From Lachnospiraceae bacterium (GTDB taxonomy: Bacteria > Bacillota > Clostridia > Lachnospirales > Lachnospiraceae), in assembly GCA_004556655.1 (NCBI GenBank), contig SFGF01000001.1, forward strand, positions 1 to 64,000: a stretch of DNA of 64,000 bases, in the 5' to 3' direction. A program made the translations under genes and the position numbers. This document shows positions 8,501-17,699 of this stretch, in pieces (within the stretch, counting starts at the first letter, position 1; every line of letters begins with the position of its first letter). The notes under the pieces are model-generated. The model was not told where the DNA came from and did not search any database. It saw nothing but the letters and a program-made list of their open reading frames with translations.

Positions 8501-9420
8501 AATTCCAATTGTATTTTAAAATAGTTAGAAAGATTTTTCATACGAAATTTCACTTTCCAACATTTTTTGCAATCGCAAATCCCCTCTAAAATCCCCTTGC
8601 AGTAGTCTTCTCCGAATCCCTTTCTGACAAAAAAAAGAGTTTTGATGAACATACCTGTAAAAATAAATGGAACATTTAAAGCCAACTGTAAAACAGGCAT
8701 ATTTTTATAAATCACAAAAATAGTATTTCTTGCTGCTAAAAATACTTTTTTCTTATTGTATCGTGTACCCGTTGTCGCACTTCCGACATGGTAAACCTTC
8801 GCCTCCGGAATATACCAATTTTCAAATCCTGCAATTCTTGCCCGATAACCTAAATCCACATCCTCCAGATAAGCAAAATGCTTTTCATCCAATCCTCCGA
8901 TCTTTCGCATTATATCCATGCGATATATTGCTGCTCCGGCACAGCATGAAAACACTCGTTTTGACGTTTCATAATCTTTACATGGTCTGCCTTTTCCTCT
9001 GGCAACGGCCCATCCCATGGCAGTATATAAATCCCCTGCATTATCCAATATTTCATGATTTTTATAATCTATCATCTGGGCTCCACATGAAAAAATATGG
9101 TCTGACTTTTTTATCCCCCTTAACAACCACTCCACAAAATACTTATCTGTCTCTGTATCGTTATTAAGCAGAATAACATATGGCGTTCCTGTCTTTTGCA
9201 CTGCCAGATTTACAGCACCGCAAAAGCCCAGATTTTCATTCAAAGCAATCCATTCCACATCTAAAACATCGGACTTAATATCTGTACTTCCATCCGTGGA
9301 ACCATTATCAACCACTAATACCTTAAAGTCTTTATACGATTGATTTTCTAATGTCCTGAAACAATTTTCCAGTAAGCTTTTTCCATTATAATTTGGGATT
9401 ATGATTGTCACTTCCTGCAT
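8473..9420 (-). CDS. Family 2 glycosyltransferase
   Basis: A 315-residue GT2 enzyme of the WcaA/rhamnosyltransferase class. Motifs are TIIIPNYNGKSLLENC at the N-terminus, the VDNGSTDGS nucleotide-binding loop, LLNNDTETD as the DXD-type motif and FAYLEDVDLGYRARIAG in the acceptor region. A hydrophobic segment near residues 240-260 may sit on the membrane. The gene begins nine bases after the small zinc-ribbon gene, so the two form one operon. Sugar and acceptor are unknown. Confidence 0.88.
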   Translation of the reverse strand: MQEVTIIIPNYNGKSLLENCFRTLENQSYKDFKVLVVDNGSTDGSTDIKSDVLDVEWIALNENLGFCGAVNLAVQKTGTPYVILLNNDTETDKYFVEWLLRGIKKSDHIFSCGAQMIDYKNHEILDNAGDLYTAMGWAVARGKGRPCKDYETSKRVFSCCAGAAIYRMDIMRKIGGLDEKHFAYLEDVDLGYRARIAGFENWYIPEAKVYHVGSATTGTRYNKKKVFLAARNTIFVIYKNMPVLQLALNVPFIFTGMFIKTLFFVRKGFGEDYCKGILEGICDCKKCWKVKFRMKNLSNYFKIQLELWCNLVRII

Positions 9421-9429
9421 GATTATTTT

Positions 9430-9639
9430 CTAATTCCTTTTTATTTTTCCTTTGTTATGTATGTACATCCATGCCGCAGAATATTCCTGACGTTCTTTTT
9501 CAGACCAGGATACATATGTGGCAAAGTCTACTTTTGCCAAAGTCATATCCTGCACACCACACTTATAGCATTCTACATTTTTACGCCGCGAAACCATGCG
9601 CATCCAGCCACAGTCCGGACATATATATACCCTCATCAT
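9430..9639 (-). CDS. Small zinc-ribbon protein
   Basis: A 69-residue protein with two CxxC knuckles (CPDCG near residue 6 and CYKCG near residue 24), the spacing of a rubredoxin-type zinc ribbon, and no other domain. Function unknown. It is co-transcribed with the transferase that follows and has an extended -10 promoter. ATG at 9639 is chosen because GAGG lies about ten bases upstream; a GTG at 9645 in the same frame is possible. Confidence 0.65.
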   Translation of the reverse strand: MMRVYICPDCGWMRMVSRRKNVECYKCGVQDMTLAKVDFATYVSWSEKERQEYSAAWMYIHNKGKIKRN

Positions 9640-9676
9640 AAGCACTTGTCCTCTTTTTCAACTTTAGAATAAATCC

Positions 9677-9685
9677 ATTATATCA
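9677..9685 (-). promoter_or_regulatory. Extended -10 promoter before the zinc-ribbon gene
   Basis: The minus strand has TGATATAAT (extended -10) about 38 bases before the zinc-ribbon start. No good -35 is visible. Confidence 0.45.
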
Positions 9686-9767
9686 CAACAAAAAAGAGCT
9701 TCCTACTTATTTTGTACGACAAATCCTGACACCATTTGCAGATACATATTTTATTATACATATTTTT

Positions 9768-11213
9768 TCATGATTTAAAAATCATTTTTACTTCTGGTTC
9801 ATACATAATTCTATATCCCATTTCTTTTGCTTTCTGACAAACTATATACGAAAATTCCGGAGTTCTGATTTGTTGTTCATAATCCTCAATCTGTTCCAAC
9901 ACTTCTTTTTTTACTAACATACATTTTTCAGAAACCCTATCACAATCCATTTGTATATTAGCTCTATGCATATAACCTCCATATCCTTCTCGTAAGCCAG
10001 AAAATACATTTTCACCACATGCAGCACCTGTCCAATCACCTTTTTCAAAAAATGCAGCCTCATAAATGCGATGATGTCTGTCGTAAACCTTTCCTCCTAC
10101 AACTCCAATTTTTTTGCGGCTGCAATCTGCATATAAAATCTGCTTCCAGTCTGCATTTAATGGTTTCAAAGATTGATCTGCAAACAAAACGTAATCTTCT
10201 GTCTTATTTTCGGTATTTACCCCATATTCTATTCTGTAAAAGCCAAAATAAGGGGTGACAACCACCTTGCCATTTTCTCCCATTCGCTGTAAATGCGATT
10301 CTATCGCACATTTTCCAGCATCAATTGCATAATCCTTGCTTCCAGCACCCGCTGCTGTAGATCGCTCATGTACTCTCCAATGATATAAAACCTTTGGAAT
10401 ATGAATCACATTATCTGCAAGCTCTGTGCATCTTAGGATAAAATCATAGTCCTGAGCCCCATCATACTCTTTGTTTATCCCGCCCACCTGATCCAGCAGT
10501 TCTCTGCTGACCATCAAAAAATGTGTTATATAATTATTGGAATTCAAAAGATCCTGATTAAAATCCGGTTTGAAATGAGGTTCGAAAAAAGCCGTTCTAT
10601 TCTCATTGACCTTATCCTCATCCGAATAAAACATATTTGCCTCTTTCCCTGTTTTCTTCGCACATTTTGCTGCCAATGCCATCTCATATAATGCATCTGG
10701 TGTAATTATATCATCATGATCTAAAAAGGCAATGTAATCTCCCTCCGCCATTGCTAACGCCTGATTCGTATTTTCTGCTATTCCATAATTTTGAGATAAC
10801 TTTTTATAGCAAATACGTGATTTTTTTCCTGTTAATTTTTCATCCATTTTCCGGTATTCTTTTACAATATTTTCAATTTGATTTTCCTCTCCATCCTGCG
10901 TTGCATCTGCAAAACATAATTGCCAGTTTTCATAGGAAGATTCTAAAACTGACTCGATTAATTCTCTCAAAAAAATCGCAGGTGTATGGTACAGAGGTGT
11001 CACAATACTGATCTTTTCTTTCTTATTCCAATGACTAACCTCCATCCTCTGTTTCTCTAACTGTTCCAGAGTAGCTTTCGTTTCCAAATAAAAACTCTGA
11101 TACTCAGAATCCTTTTCTCTCTTTTTTTCTATAATTCTAATTATCAAAGTGCGCAGCCCAAATCTTCTGATATAACGGATTCCATAAACTATTGCAGATG
11201 TCTTTATTTTCAT
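9768..11213 (-). CDS. Family 2 glycosyltransferase with N-terminal extension
   Basis: A 481-residue protein. Residues 1-65 are basic and helical; the GT-A domain begins near SIVTPLYHTPAIFLRELIESV, has the nucleotide site around residues 95-150 and the metal motif LDHDD near 167-171. The region around DGAQDYDFILRC is the usual acceptor segment of O-antigen type GT2 enzymes. A second domain of about 150 residues (YVLFADQSLKPLNADW onward) looks like a degenerate or partial second GT2 unit, as in two-domain members. GAGGA is well spaced from the ATG. It stands alone between a promoter-like TATAAT (minus, 11267-11272) and the gap at 9.7 kb. Confidence 0.85.
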   Translation of the reverse strand: MKIKTSAIVYGIRYIRRFGLRTLIIRIIEKKREKDSEYQSFYLETKATLEQLEKQRMEVSHWNKKEKISIVTPLYHTPAIFLRELIESVLESSYENWQLCFADATQDGEENQIENIVKEYRKMDEKLTGKKSRICYKKLSQNYGIAENTNQALAMAEGDYIAFLDHDDIITPDALYEMALAAKCAKKTGKEANMFYSDEDKVNENRTAFFEPHFKPDFNQDLLNSNNYITHFLMVSRELLDQVGGINKEYDGAQDYDFILRCTELADNVIHIPKVLYHWRVHERSTAAGAGSKDYAIDAGKCAIESHLQRMGENGKVVVTPYFGFYRIEYGVNTENKTEDYVLFADQSLKPLNADWKQILYADCSRKKIGVVGGKVYDRHHRIYEAAFFEKGDWTGAACGENVFSGLREGYGGYMHRANIQMDCDRVSEKCMLVKKEVLEQIEDYEQQIRTPEFSYIVCQKAKEMGYRIMYEPEVKMIFKS

Positions 11214-11272
11214 AATCTGTATTCCTCATATTTTCTATAAGCGTCAGAACTTTCACATACTAATTCATTATA

Positions 11273-11319
11273 ACAAAAAAATCCAAGGAAAACACTATTT
11301 ATCCCGTGTTTTCCCTGGA
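11273..11319 (-). terminator. Strong terminator after the DUF3048 gene
   Basis: On the minus strand a 14-base stem (11306-11319 with 11282-11295, one internal mismatch) is followed by seven T residues. Confidence 0.85.
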
Positions 11320-11341
11320 CTAATTATATCTAAGAAATTTC

Positions 11342-12451
11342 TTATTCTACTACAAGATCTCCCCATGCATCATCCGGAACTAATGCAATGTATGTTTTAC
11401 CAATATTAATCTTAATTTCATTGCCGGATGCATCATAATATTTTGTGTTATCTGTCAATCCGCCTTTTGACCATGTAATCTCTTCTGCTTTACCATTTGT
11501 AATATAATAACCTGTTCCCTTATTATTCTCGATTTTATAGTACATGTAACCATTTGGATCATATACACCGTCACCCCAGCTGTGTAATTCAAATGGTGTA
11601 CACTGTAAAATCACATTTTTAAAACTCAATTGAGCATTGCCATTCTGTGGATCCACATGCTCTTTCTTATACTCAAAGTACTTATACACTTTCTCCGACT
11701 CGTCATATGTCAAATAAGAGCCATTATGAGGAAATGGAATATCTACTGTAACTGCAGATGTTCCATCCGCAATATCAGTGTCTTCTTTGGCGAATTTAAA
11801 GTGATTTTCTGTATAATATTTATTATACTCTTTGCTTGCACCTGTGCTTGCAAATTTTTTGTCCAGATCACCTGAAACAATGTACTCTGTATATTCTCTG
11901 GATTTTCCATTATTGACACGGGAAAATCCGCCATTAAAATCATCCACACTTGGAAGTGCAATATATTCGTCAATATAGAATGGTCCACCATCATGACATA
12001 ATACAGCATTCCATTCTGCTGCCAGAATGCAGTTTGTTACCCTTGCGCTGCGAATACTTCCAAACTGCTCTAATGTCTCCCAGTCTTTCACTAAAGCCAT
12101 GAATCTTGTAATACGGCCATTCTCAGTACTGTTCATCATCTCATAAACAACATCTGCCTGTGTCAGACCATAGTGCGGTAATGCAATTGATTCATTATCT
12201 ACCATAACAGCAATCGGTCTTTGATTTGCAAGTGACTCATCAATTAATTCTCCTGTCAGCTCATTACGGACTTTACCATCCGGAAGATCTTCTTCCTCCT
12301 CATTGTCTACAACATCCCCAACGACTGCCTCTTCGCTGGATTCTTCATAAATCGGTTCTGTGATATTAGCATCTGCCTCTTTCTTACCACATCCTACCGA
12401 AGTTACTGCAAGCGTCAGCATCATTCCTAGTAAAAGTGCTCTTTTCTTCAA
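11342..12451 (-). CDS. DUF3048 (YerB-like) lipoprotein
   Basis: A 369-residue lipoprotein: a basic N-terminus, hydrophobic segment and lipobox ending at Cys21 (SVGCGKK), then an acidic linker and the two DUF3048 domains. Diagnostic stretches are RPIAVMVDNESIALPHYGLTQADVVYE, the FMALVKDW region and SIRSARV. YerB-like proteins are extracellular and of unknown biochemical function. The start is a TTG at 12449-12451, supported by GAGAGG nine bases upstream and by the match to a normal signal peptide; no ATG fits. The gene has its own terminator and probably its own promoter (extended -10 TGCTACAAT, minus strand, around 12516-12524). Confidence 0.9.
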   Translation of the reverse strand: MKKRALLLGMMLTLAVTSVGCGKKEADANITEPIYEESSEEAVVGDVVDNEEEEDLPDGKVRNELTGELIDESLANQRPIAVMVDNESIALPHYGLTQADVVYEMMNSTENGRITRFMALVKDWETLEQFGSIRSARVTNCILAAEWNAVLCHDGGPFYIDEYIALPSVDDFNGGFSRVNNGKSREYTEYIVSGDLDKKFASTGASKEYNKYYTENHFKFAKEDTDIADGTSAVTVDIPFPHNGSYLTYDESEKVYKYFEYKKEHVDPQNGNAQLSFKNVILQCTPFELHSWGDGVYDPNGYMYYKIENNKGTGYYITNGKAEEITWSKGGLTDNTKYYDASGNEIKINIGKTYIALVPDDAWGDLVVE

Positions 12452-12567
12452 TTGTAAATACCTCTCATATCTTAATATTTTTCATAACTACCCTATATAT
12501 AGTTAATCTGATAATATTGTAGCACATGATTTATGAATGGAAAAGCTACTTAAGAATATATTAAAAA

Positions 12568-12765
12568 TTATCTTTTTTTAAACGGACAAATTTGTTCGCA
12601 TTTATAGCATCTTATACATTTACCAGAATTTACCAGTGGATATAAAAACCCCTTTTCATCCGGGCACATCGAAATTGCGCACACCGGACATATCGTAACA
12701 CATGCACTACAGCCACAGCAGGTATCCTTTTTTGTGCATAGATCCGGCAGCCTTTTTTCTTCCAT
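12568..12765 (-). CDS. Two-cluster 4Fe-4S ferredoxin-like protein
   Basis: A 65-residue protein with two cysteine sets, CCGCSACVTICP and CIRCYKCEQICP, each suited to one 4Fe-4S cluster. It starts three bases after the stop of the F420-hydrogenase-beta-like gene with GGAGG six bases before the ATG. In many glycan loci a ferredoxin domain is fused in front of the FrhB-like domain; here it is a separate gene placed behind it. The two proteins probably work as one electron-transfer unit, perhaps in a reductive sugar or polysaccharide modification. Confidence 0.85.
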   Translation of the reverse strand: MEEKRLPDLCTKKDTCCGCSACVTICPVCAISMCPDEKGFLYPLVNSGKCIRCYKCEQICPFKKR

Positions 12766-12768
12766 ATA

Positions 12769-13740
12769 TTACCTCCACCTTCTGAGCCGATTCCAAAATT
12801 CTTTCGGTATCATATCCTTTATTTTTCTTTTCAAACTTCTTTTGACAACTGACAAAAACGGTTCTTTATAATGATTTTTTACAAATTTCCCAAATGAAAC
12901 CTCGTTATATTCTTTCCATACATTTTCTGTATTATCTGGTTTTTTAAATGGTCTCCGAAGAGGTTCCTGCATATACTTTTCTAAATCACACTCCTTATAA
13001 TCACATCCCTGTAATGAATCCAAAAACCATTTTTCTCCTTTTGGTGTATTTATAAGAACAAGTGAAACTCCCCGATTATCGTCAAATTCCGGGTTAGCAG
13101 CCTCTACCCCCCATGCATCAGCTATTGAAATATCCGAGACACGCTGCAGATTTTTATATGGGCATACATAGCATGCCTCACGTAAAAAAGTGTGTTCATA
13201 AAACATCTTCATATAAACCTGGCTGTCATGCTCTTTTCCATTAATTGTAACTGTTTCCCAATGATCAGACCATCCGAAGCGTTCTTTATTACGAAAATCT
13301 ACTTTTTCTATTTCTCCATGATATTTTCGTTCCATATACGCCTTATAATCATTCCAGATTCTCGGACTTGGAACACCATGGCACACGATATCCATACAAA
13401 CGAGATGTTCTTCACATTCTTTTGGACACAAAGCTTTTATTCCATCCACCTGACAAGGAGTTCCTGTAAAAAGAACCAACCGACCTGCTTTCAAATCTTC
13501 ACAGGCAAGCTGATATGCATTATTCATGTCACTCTGCACATACTTTGATCCTCTAAGTTCATCTCTCTCTCTCTCATTTGTGGCCCGTTTGTGTACAACA
13601 TTAAATTTTTCATCCATTCCTGCACCATAAATCACACCGCCCTGTGCTAACACCTGGTCAGATATTGCTGCAAAAATGCCACCGGACCTGGATAGCATAC
13701 GACTATCCAGGTCCTTCTGTTTTACGATATATGATTTCAA
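12769..13740 (-). CDS. Coenzyme F420 hydrogenase/dehydrogenase beta-subunit-like protein
   Basis: A 323-residue FrhB/FdhB-type flavoprotein. The N-terminal half contains RSGGIFAAISDQVLAQGGVIYGAG and the conserved FTGTPCQVDGIKAL segment; the C-terminal half contains CVCPYKN-like and VSDISIADAWG stretches of the FrhB C-terminal domain. In polysaccharide loci such proteins are common and their substrate is not known. The gene starts with TTG in a TTGA overlap with the phosphonopyruvate decarboxylase stop, and GGAGAG is six bases upstream, so its translation is coupled to the phosphonate genes. Confidence 0.85.
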   Translation of the reverse strand: MKSYIVKQKDLDSRMLSRSGGIFAAISDQVLAQGGVIYGAGMDEKFNVVHKRATNERERDELRGSKYVQSDMNNAYQLACEDLKAGRLVLFTGTPCQVDGIKALCPKECEEHLVCMDIVCHGVPSPRIWNDYKAYMERKYHGEIEKVDFRNKERFGWSDHWETVTINGKEHDSQVYMKMFYEHTFLREACYVCPYKNLQRVSDISIADAWGVEAANPEFDDNRGVSLVLINTPKGEKWFLDSLQGCDYKECDLEKYMQEPLRRPFKKPDNTENVWKEYNEVSFGKFVKNHYKEPFLSVVKRSLKRKIKDMIPKEFWNRLRRWR

Positions 13741-14849
13741 TCCAATCTCTCCATGAATCTTTCTTTATTCTCAATCGCAGTCGTAGTCGGTCTGCCAAGG
13801 TCTGCACGGGAACCAAGTGCACATTTCACCTCGATAAACCGGAGACTCTTTGCTTCTTTCGCTGCTTTTAATTCCTTATCTAAATCAGCGAAATTATCAA
13901 CACATACAGCATAAGGATATCCACAGCCTTCTGCAATTGTGACAAGATCTATGTTTCCTGCAACAGTCGGCATTCCGCCTACAGTCTCATGTGCTGTATT
14001 ATTCAACACAATGTGTACCATATTATCCGGTTTTCTGCTTGCCAATACTGCCATAGAACCCATATGCATCAGACATGCACCATCTCCGTCTACGCACCAT
14101 ATTTTTTCATTCTTTTTGCTCATAGCGATACCAAGTGCAATTGAGCTGCTATGTCCCATAGAACCGACCGTAAGAAAATCACATTCATGTCCCTGTCCAT
14201 TTCTTTCACGGATTTCAAACAATTCCCTACTTGCTTTTCCTGTTGTACTGACAATCGGGTCATTTTCAGTTACTGCAACGATATGTTCAAGAACTTCCTC
14301 GCGTTTCATTTGATATTCATTGGAATAAACGACTTTATTACCATATTCCAAAGCACCTTTTCTCACTACAAAAGCAACGCTCTTTCCATTTGTAAGAACA
14401 TTACGGAATTCCTTCATCTTTGCATATAATTCGGCTTCTGTTGTCTCTCTTCCTATTACAAAAGTTGCAATATCCATATCTTCCAAAAGTTTCAGGGTTA
14501 CTTCACCCTGATAGATATGCTGTGGCTCATCATGAATACCAGGCTCTCCCCGCCAGCCAACCACAAAAATACAAGGGATTGCATAAACCTTATCATTCAA
14601 TAAAGATGCAACCGGATTAATGATATTTCCAATACCGCTGTTCTGCATATATACAACAGGTACATTTCCCGTTGCAAGATAATGTCCAGCTGCAAGTGCA
14701 GTACAATTTCCTTCATTGGCTGCTATCACATGATGTTCAGAAATTCCGTACTTATCGATCAGAAAATTGCATAATGCCTGTAATTGTGAATCCGGAACTC
14801 CCGTATAAAAATCAGAATCTAATACATCGAATAATGTTTCTACTCTCAT
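13737..14849 (-). CDS. aepY: Phosphonopyruvate decarboxylase
   Basis: A 370-residue thiamine-diphosphate enzyme that converts phosphonopyruvate to phosphonoacetaldehyde, the step that makes phosphonate synthesis irreversible. Family marks are TGVPDSQLQALC near the N-terminus, the activating Glu46 in AANEGNCTAL, and the ThDP motif from GDGA (about 255) to LNN (282-284). The long form of the gene begins at a TTG; ATG at 14849 is preferred because GAGG is nine bases before it. It follows the PEP mutase fusion in the operon by about 60 bases. Confidence 0.95.
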   Translation of the reverse strand: MRVETLFDVLDSDFYTGVPDSQLQALCNFLIDKYGISEHHVIAANEGNCTALAAGHYLATGNVPVVYMQNSGIGNIINPVASLLNDKVYAIPCIFVVGWRGEPGIHDEPQHIYQGEVTLKLLEDMDIATFVIGRETTEAELYAKMKEFRNVLTNGKSVAFVVRKGALEYGNKVVYSNEYQMKREEVLEHIVAVTENDPIVSTTGKASRELFEIRERNGQGHECDFLTVGSMGHSSSIALGIAMSKKNEKIWCVDGDGACLMHMGSMAVLASRKPDNMVHIVLNNTAHETVGGMPTVAGNIDLVTIAEGCGYPYAVCVDNFADLDKELKAAKEAKSLRFIEVKCALGSRADLGRPTTTAIENKERFMERLD

Positions 14850-14911
14850 CTCTTTTATCCTCATCAAAAATTATTATACCACTACATCAATATTCGTAAT
14901 CCAATTTTAAA

Positions 14912-16207
14912 TTACAATTCATCTATCAATGTAATAATATCTTTAAAAGGCATAAGTTTTGAATCCACTTCCAGAGCCCTATGATTTTTCAAAATTTCTT
15001 TTGCTGTATTTTCCATTGCCGGAAATGCACTTCTGGTTAACTGATTTGCATAAATAACAATATTTACACCATGAGCCGCCAGTTCTGCCTCCGTAATATA
15101 ATTATAAGATGTTGGAACAACAACAATCGGTATATCAGAATATTTTGCCCGAAACTTGTCACAAAATTCAATTATCTCATCAGCTGTTTTCTTTCTGCTG
15201 TGGATCATAATGCCATCAGCACCTGCTTCCACATATGCAAAAGCTCTGGTTAACGCATCCTCCATGCCACGCTCTAAAATCAGGCTTTCAATTCTGGCTA
15301 TGATCATAAATTCTTCTGTACGAAGAACATTTTTACCAGCTCTGATTTTTGCACAGAAATTTTCGATAGAATCCTGAGTCTGCTCTACTTCCGTGCCAAA
15401 CAGAGAATTCTTTTTCAAGCCTGTTTTGTCTTCAATAATAACTGCTGAAACACCCATACGTTCTAATGTCCGGACATTATAAACAAAATGTTCGATCAAT
15501 CCACCTGTATCTCCATCCAAAATGATTGGTTTCGTGGTAACATCTAAAACATCATCGATCGTTCTCAGTCGTGAAGACATATCAACAAGCTCAATGTCTG
15601 GTTTGCCCTTTGCAGTAGAATCACAAAGACTGGAAATCCACATTGCATCAAACTGATCCAATCCTCCATCATGTTCCACTACCGTCTTTTCTGCAATAAG
15701 ACCTGTTAATCCGGAGTGAACTTCTATCGTTTTAACAATTGGTACTGTTTTGATCAACTGTCTTAATCTTTTTCTGCGATATTCCGGCATCGCCAGTTTT
15801 TCCTTAATCTGATCATCGATTTTCTTTACTTTTTCATTATATGTATATGGAACCTCTATTAACTCTCCACCATATTCTTTCAACAAAGCAATTACATTTT
15901 CACGAATCGTCTTTTCCGGTCCATCGCACCAATTATCACCATGAATGACATAATCCGGTTTTAATTCTTTGATGACATTATCATACATAATCCTATCCTG
16001 TACAATCACTTCATCAATTTCCGGAATATTTCTCACCATTGCCATACGTTCTTCAAAACTTACTGTCGGAAAACGGTTATAACGGACCATCTCTGCATCA
16101 CACAATACACCAGCTACGACTTTCCCGTATTCTTTTGCTTTTTTAACTACATTCATATGTCCTTCATGGATCACGTCTGTAGCAAAACACATATATACTG
16201 TTTTCAT
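14912..16207 (-). CDS. aepX: Cytidylyltransferase-PEP mutase fusion
   Basis: A 431-residue bifunctional protein. Residues 1-135 form a TagD/ethanolamine-phosphate-type cytidylyltransferase with HEGH at 14-17. Residues 165-431 form phosphoenolpyruvate mutase with the signature EDKTGLKKNS at 259-268 and the metal-binding region DGDTGG at 231-236. PEP mutase makes phosphonopyruvate; the cytidylyltransferase probably activates the final aminoethylphosphonate as a CMP conjugate. Such fusions are known in glycan phosphonate loci. The ATG at 16207 has AAAGGA upstream; an earlier in-frame GTG at 16222 touches the transaminase stop. Confidence 0.94.
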   Translation of the reverse strand: MKTVYMCFATDVIHEGHMNVVKKAKEYGKVVAGVLCDAEMVRYNRFPTVSFEERMAMVRNIPEIDEVIVQDRIMYDNVIKELKPDYVIHGDNWCDGPEKTIRENVIALLKEYGGELIEVPYTYNEKVKKIDDQIKEKLAMPEYRRKRLRQLIKTVPIVKTIEVHSGLTGLIAEKTVVEHDGGLDQFDAMWISSLCDSTAKGKPDIELVDMSSRLRTIDDVLDVTTKPIILDGDTGGLIEHFVYNVRTLERMGVSAVIIEDKTGLKKNSLFGTEVEQTQDSIENFCAKIRAGKNVLRTEEFMIIARIESLILERGMEDALTRAFAYVEAGADGIMIHSRKKTADEIIEFCDKFRAKYSDIPIVVVPTSYNYITEAELAAHGVNIVIYANQLTRSAFPAMENTAKEILKNHRALEVDSKLMPFKDIITLIDEL

Positions 16208-16221
16208 ATTGTATCCTTTCA

Positions 16222-17349
16222 CTATCTGTATTGTACCGGAACTCGAATATTATTTTCTATAAGCGCTTCCCTTAACACTTTAAAAAACTCTTCAATATCT
16301 TCCACATCGATGGCTCCTAACGCACACAATCGAAATGTATCAGTAGTTGTCACTTTTCCCGGATAAATCGTAAATCCACGCTCATAGCAATAGTCATGAA
16401 CTTTTTGGAAGCTCCAATTCGGATCGTCAGGATATACTGCCGACGCAACCAGACCAATTTGAATTTCAGGACGTATCAGTTCTTTAAATCCAAGCTCTTT
16501 CAGTCCCTCATGAATGGCTTTCATCACTCTGGAATGACGTGCCCACTTTGCCTCTTCTCCCTCAGCAAAATACTCTTTTAATGCCTGTCGGGTAGCATAT
16601 ACCGTCTGTACCGGTGGTGTAAAATGCATCTGACCCGTTTTTTCAAAATATTCATACTGTAGATATAAATTACAATAATAGGAACGTTTTGGATAATCCT
16701 TGGATTTCTTTATGATTTCTTCGTTACCAACTACAAAAGATAATCCTGTCATAGACATCAATCCCTTTTGTGCAGATGCCATACAAAAATCTATATTGTC
16801 CTTTTCAATATCGATTGGAACCATTGCATATGTCGAAGTCGTATCAACAATAAAAATCGCATCGTGTGCATGCGCAATTGCTCCTATCTCACGAATCGGA
16901 TTTCCCACACCCGTACCGGTTTCATTATGTGTTGTATATACCACAGCAATATCCGGATTTTCCTTCATCGTTTTCTCAACCACTTTAAGATCCGGTTGTT
17001 CATCGATTGGAAACTGCAGATTGATATGATCTAATCCGTAATATTCGCAGATTTCAACTGCTCTGCTGCTATATGCGCCATTATTTACAACAAGAATCTT
17101 CTTTCCTTCTGGAAGAAGTGAATTTACACATACATCCAGATTCAATGTACCGGAACCACAAAACAGAACTGAAGTATACTTCTGAGGATCTCCGTGTACG
17201 ATCCTCACAAGGTCTTTCCTCATCTGTCTCATCATTTCAGCAAATTCATCTTCCCTTGGGCAGATATCAGGCACAACCTGTGCCATTTTTACCGTGTCCG
17301 TTGTTGTTGACGGTCCCGGATTCAATAAAATATTCCTCTTGATATTCAT
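16222..17349 (-). CDS. phnW: 2-aminoethylphosphonate-pyruvate transaminase
   Basis: A 375-residue PLP-dependent class V aminotransferase. The N-terminal LLNPGPSTTTDTV, the cofactor-binding Asp169 (VDTTSTY) and the Schiff-base Lys195 (ASAQKGL) fit the AEP transaminase family. In a catabolic setting it deaminates 2-aminoethylphosphonate; next to PEP mutase and phosphonopyruvate decarboxylase it runs the other way and aminates phosphonoacetaldehyde. GAGG is seven bases before the ATG. It is directly upstream of the mutase fusion, with no gap. Confidence 0.94.
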   Translation of the reverse strand: MNIKRNILLNPGPSTTTDTVKMAQVVPDICPREDEFAEMMRQMRKDLVRIVHGDPQKYTSVLFCGSGTLNLDVCVNSLLPEGKKILVVNNGAYSSRAVEICEYYGLDHINLQFPIDEQPDLKVVEKTMKENPDIAVVYTTHNETGTGVGNPIREIGAIAHAHDAIFIVDTTSTYAMVPIDIEKDNIDFCMASAQKGLMSMTGLSFVVGNEEIIKKSKDYPKRSYYCNLYLQYEYFEKTGQMHFTPPVQTVYATRQALKEYFAEGEEAKWARHSRVMKAIHEGLKELGFKELIRPEIQIGLVASAVYPDDPNWSFQKVHDYCYERGFTIYPGKVTTTDTFRLCALGAIDVEDIEEFFKVLREALIENNIRVPVQYR

Positions 17350-17379
17350 TTGTATTCCTCTCTCTGAATGATACGATTC

Positions 17380-17685
17380 CTATTTGTCTTCGTTAAATTC
17401 CTCAGCCGCTGCTGCTGCTGCATTTCTTTCCTGCTCTGTTGACTCATGCTTCTTAACAGATGTTTTGTCCTTAGAGAAAAGCTTCTTGATTTTTCTCCAG
17501 TATACACCAACTGCAACACCACCCGCAATAAAAACACCTGCAATAATCTGAACTACATAAGTTAAGGTTGCCGGATCAACATATGCCCATGCATGCGTTG
17601 GCATTGCCAAAATAAGAAAGAAAGTAAAATAAGTCACCCAAAAAATTCTTCCGTTCTTTGTAATCTGTTTCATTAAATTTTTCAT
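17380..17685 (-). CDS. Small two-segment membrane protein
   Basis: A 101-residue protein. A hydrophobic signal-like segment (about 14-34, ending WAYVDPA) is followed by a second membrane segment (about 42-64), a basic patch and an acidic, Ala-rich tail. The AYVDPxT start of the mature part is a pattern I recognise in small proteins next to surface-polymer genes; no function is established. ATG at 17685 has AGGAG nine bases upstream. It lies between the YidC-TagF fusion and the transaminase, so it is probably a membrane partner of the transferase. Confidence 0.75.
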   Translation of the reverse strand: MKNLMKQITKNGRIFWVTYFTFFLILAMPTHAWAYVDPATLTYVVQIIAGVFIAGGVAVGVYWRKIKKLFSKDKTSVKKHESTEQERNAAAAAAEEFNEDK

Positions 17686-17699
17686 CAATCTTTTCTCCT

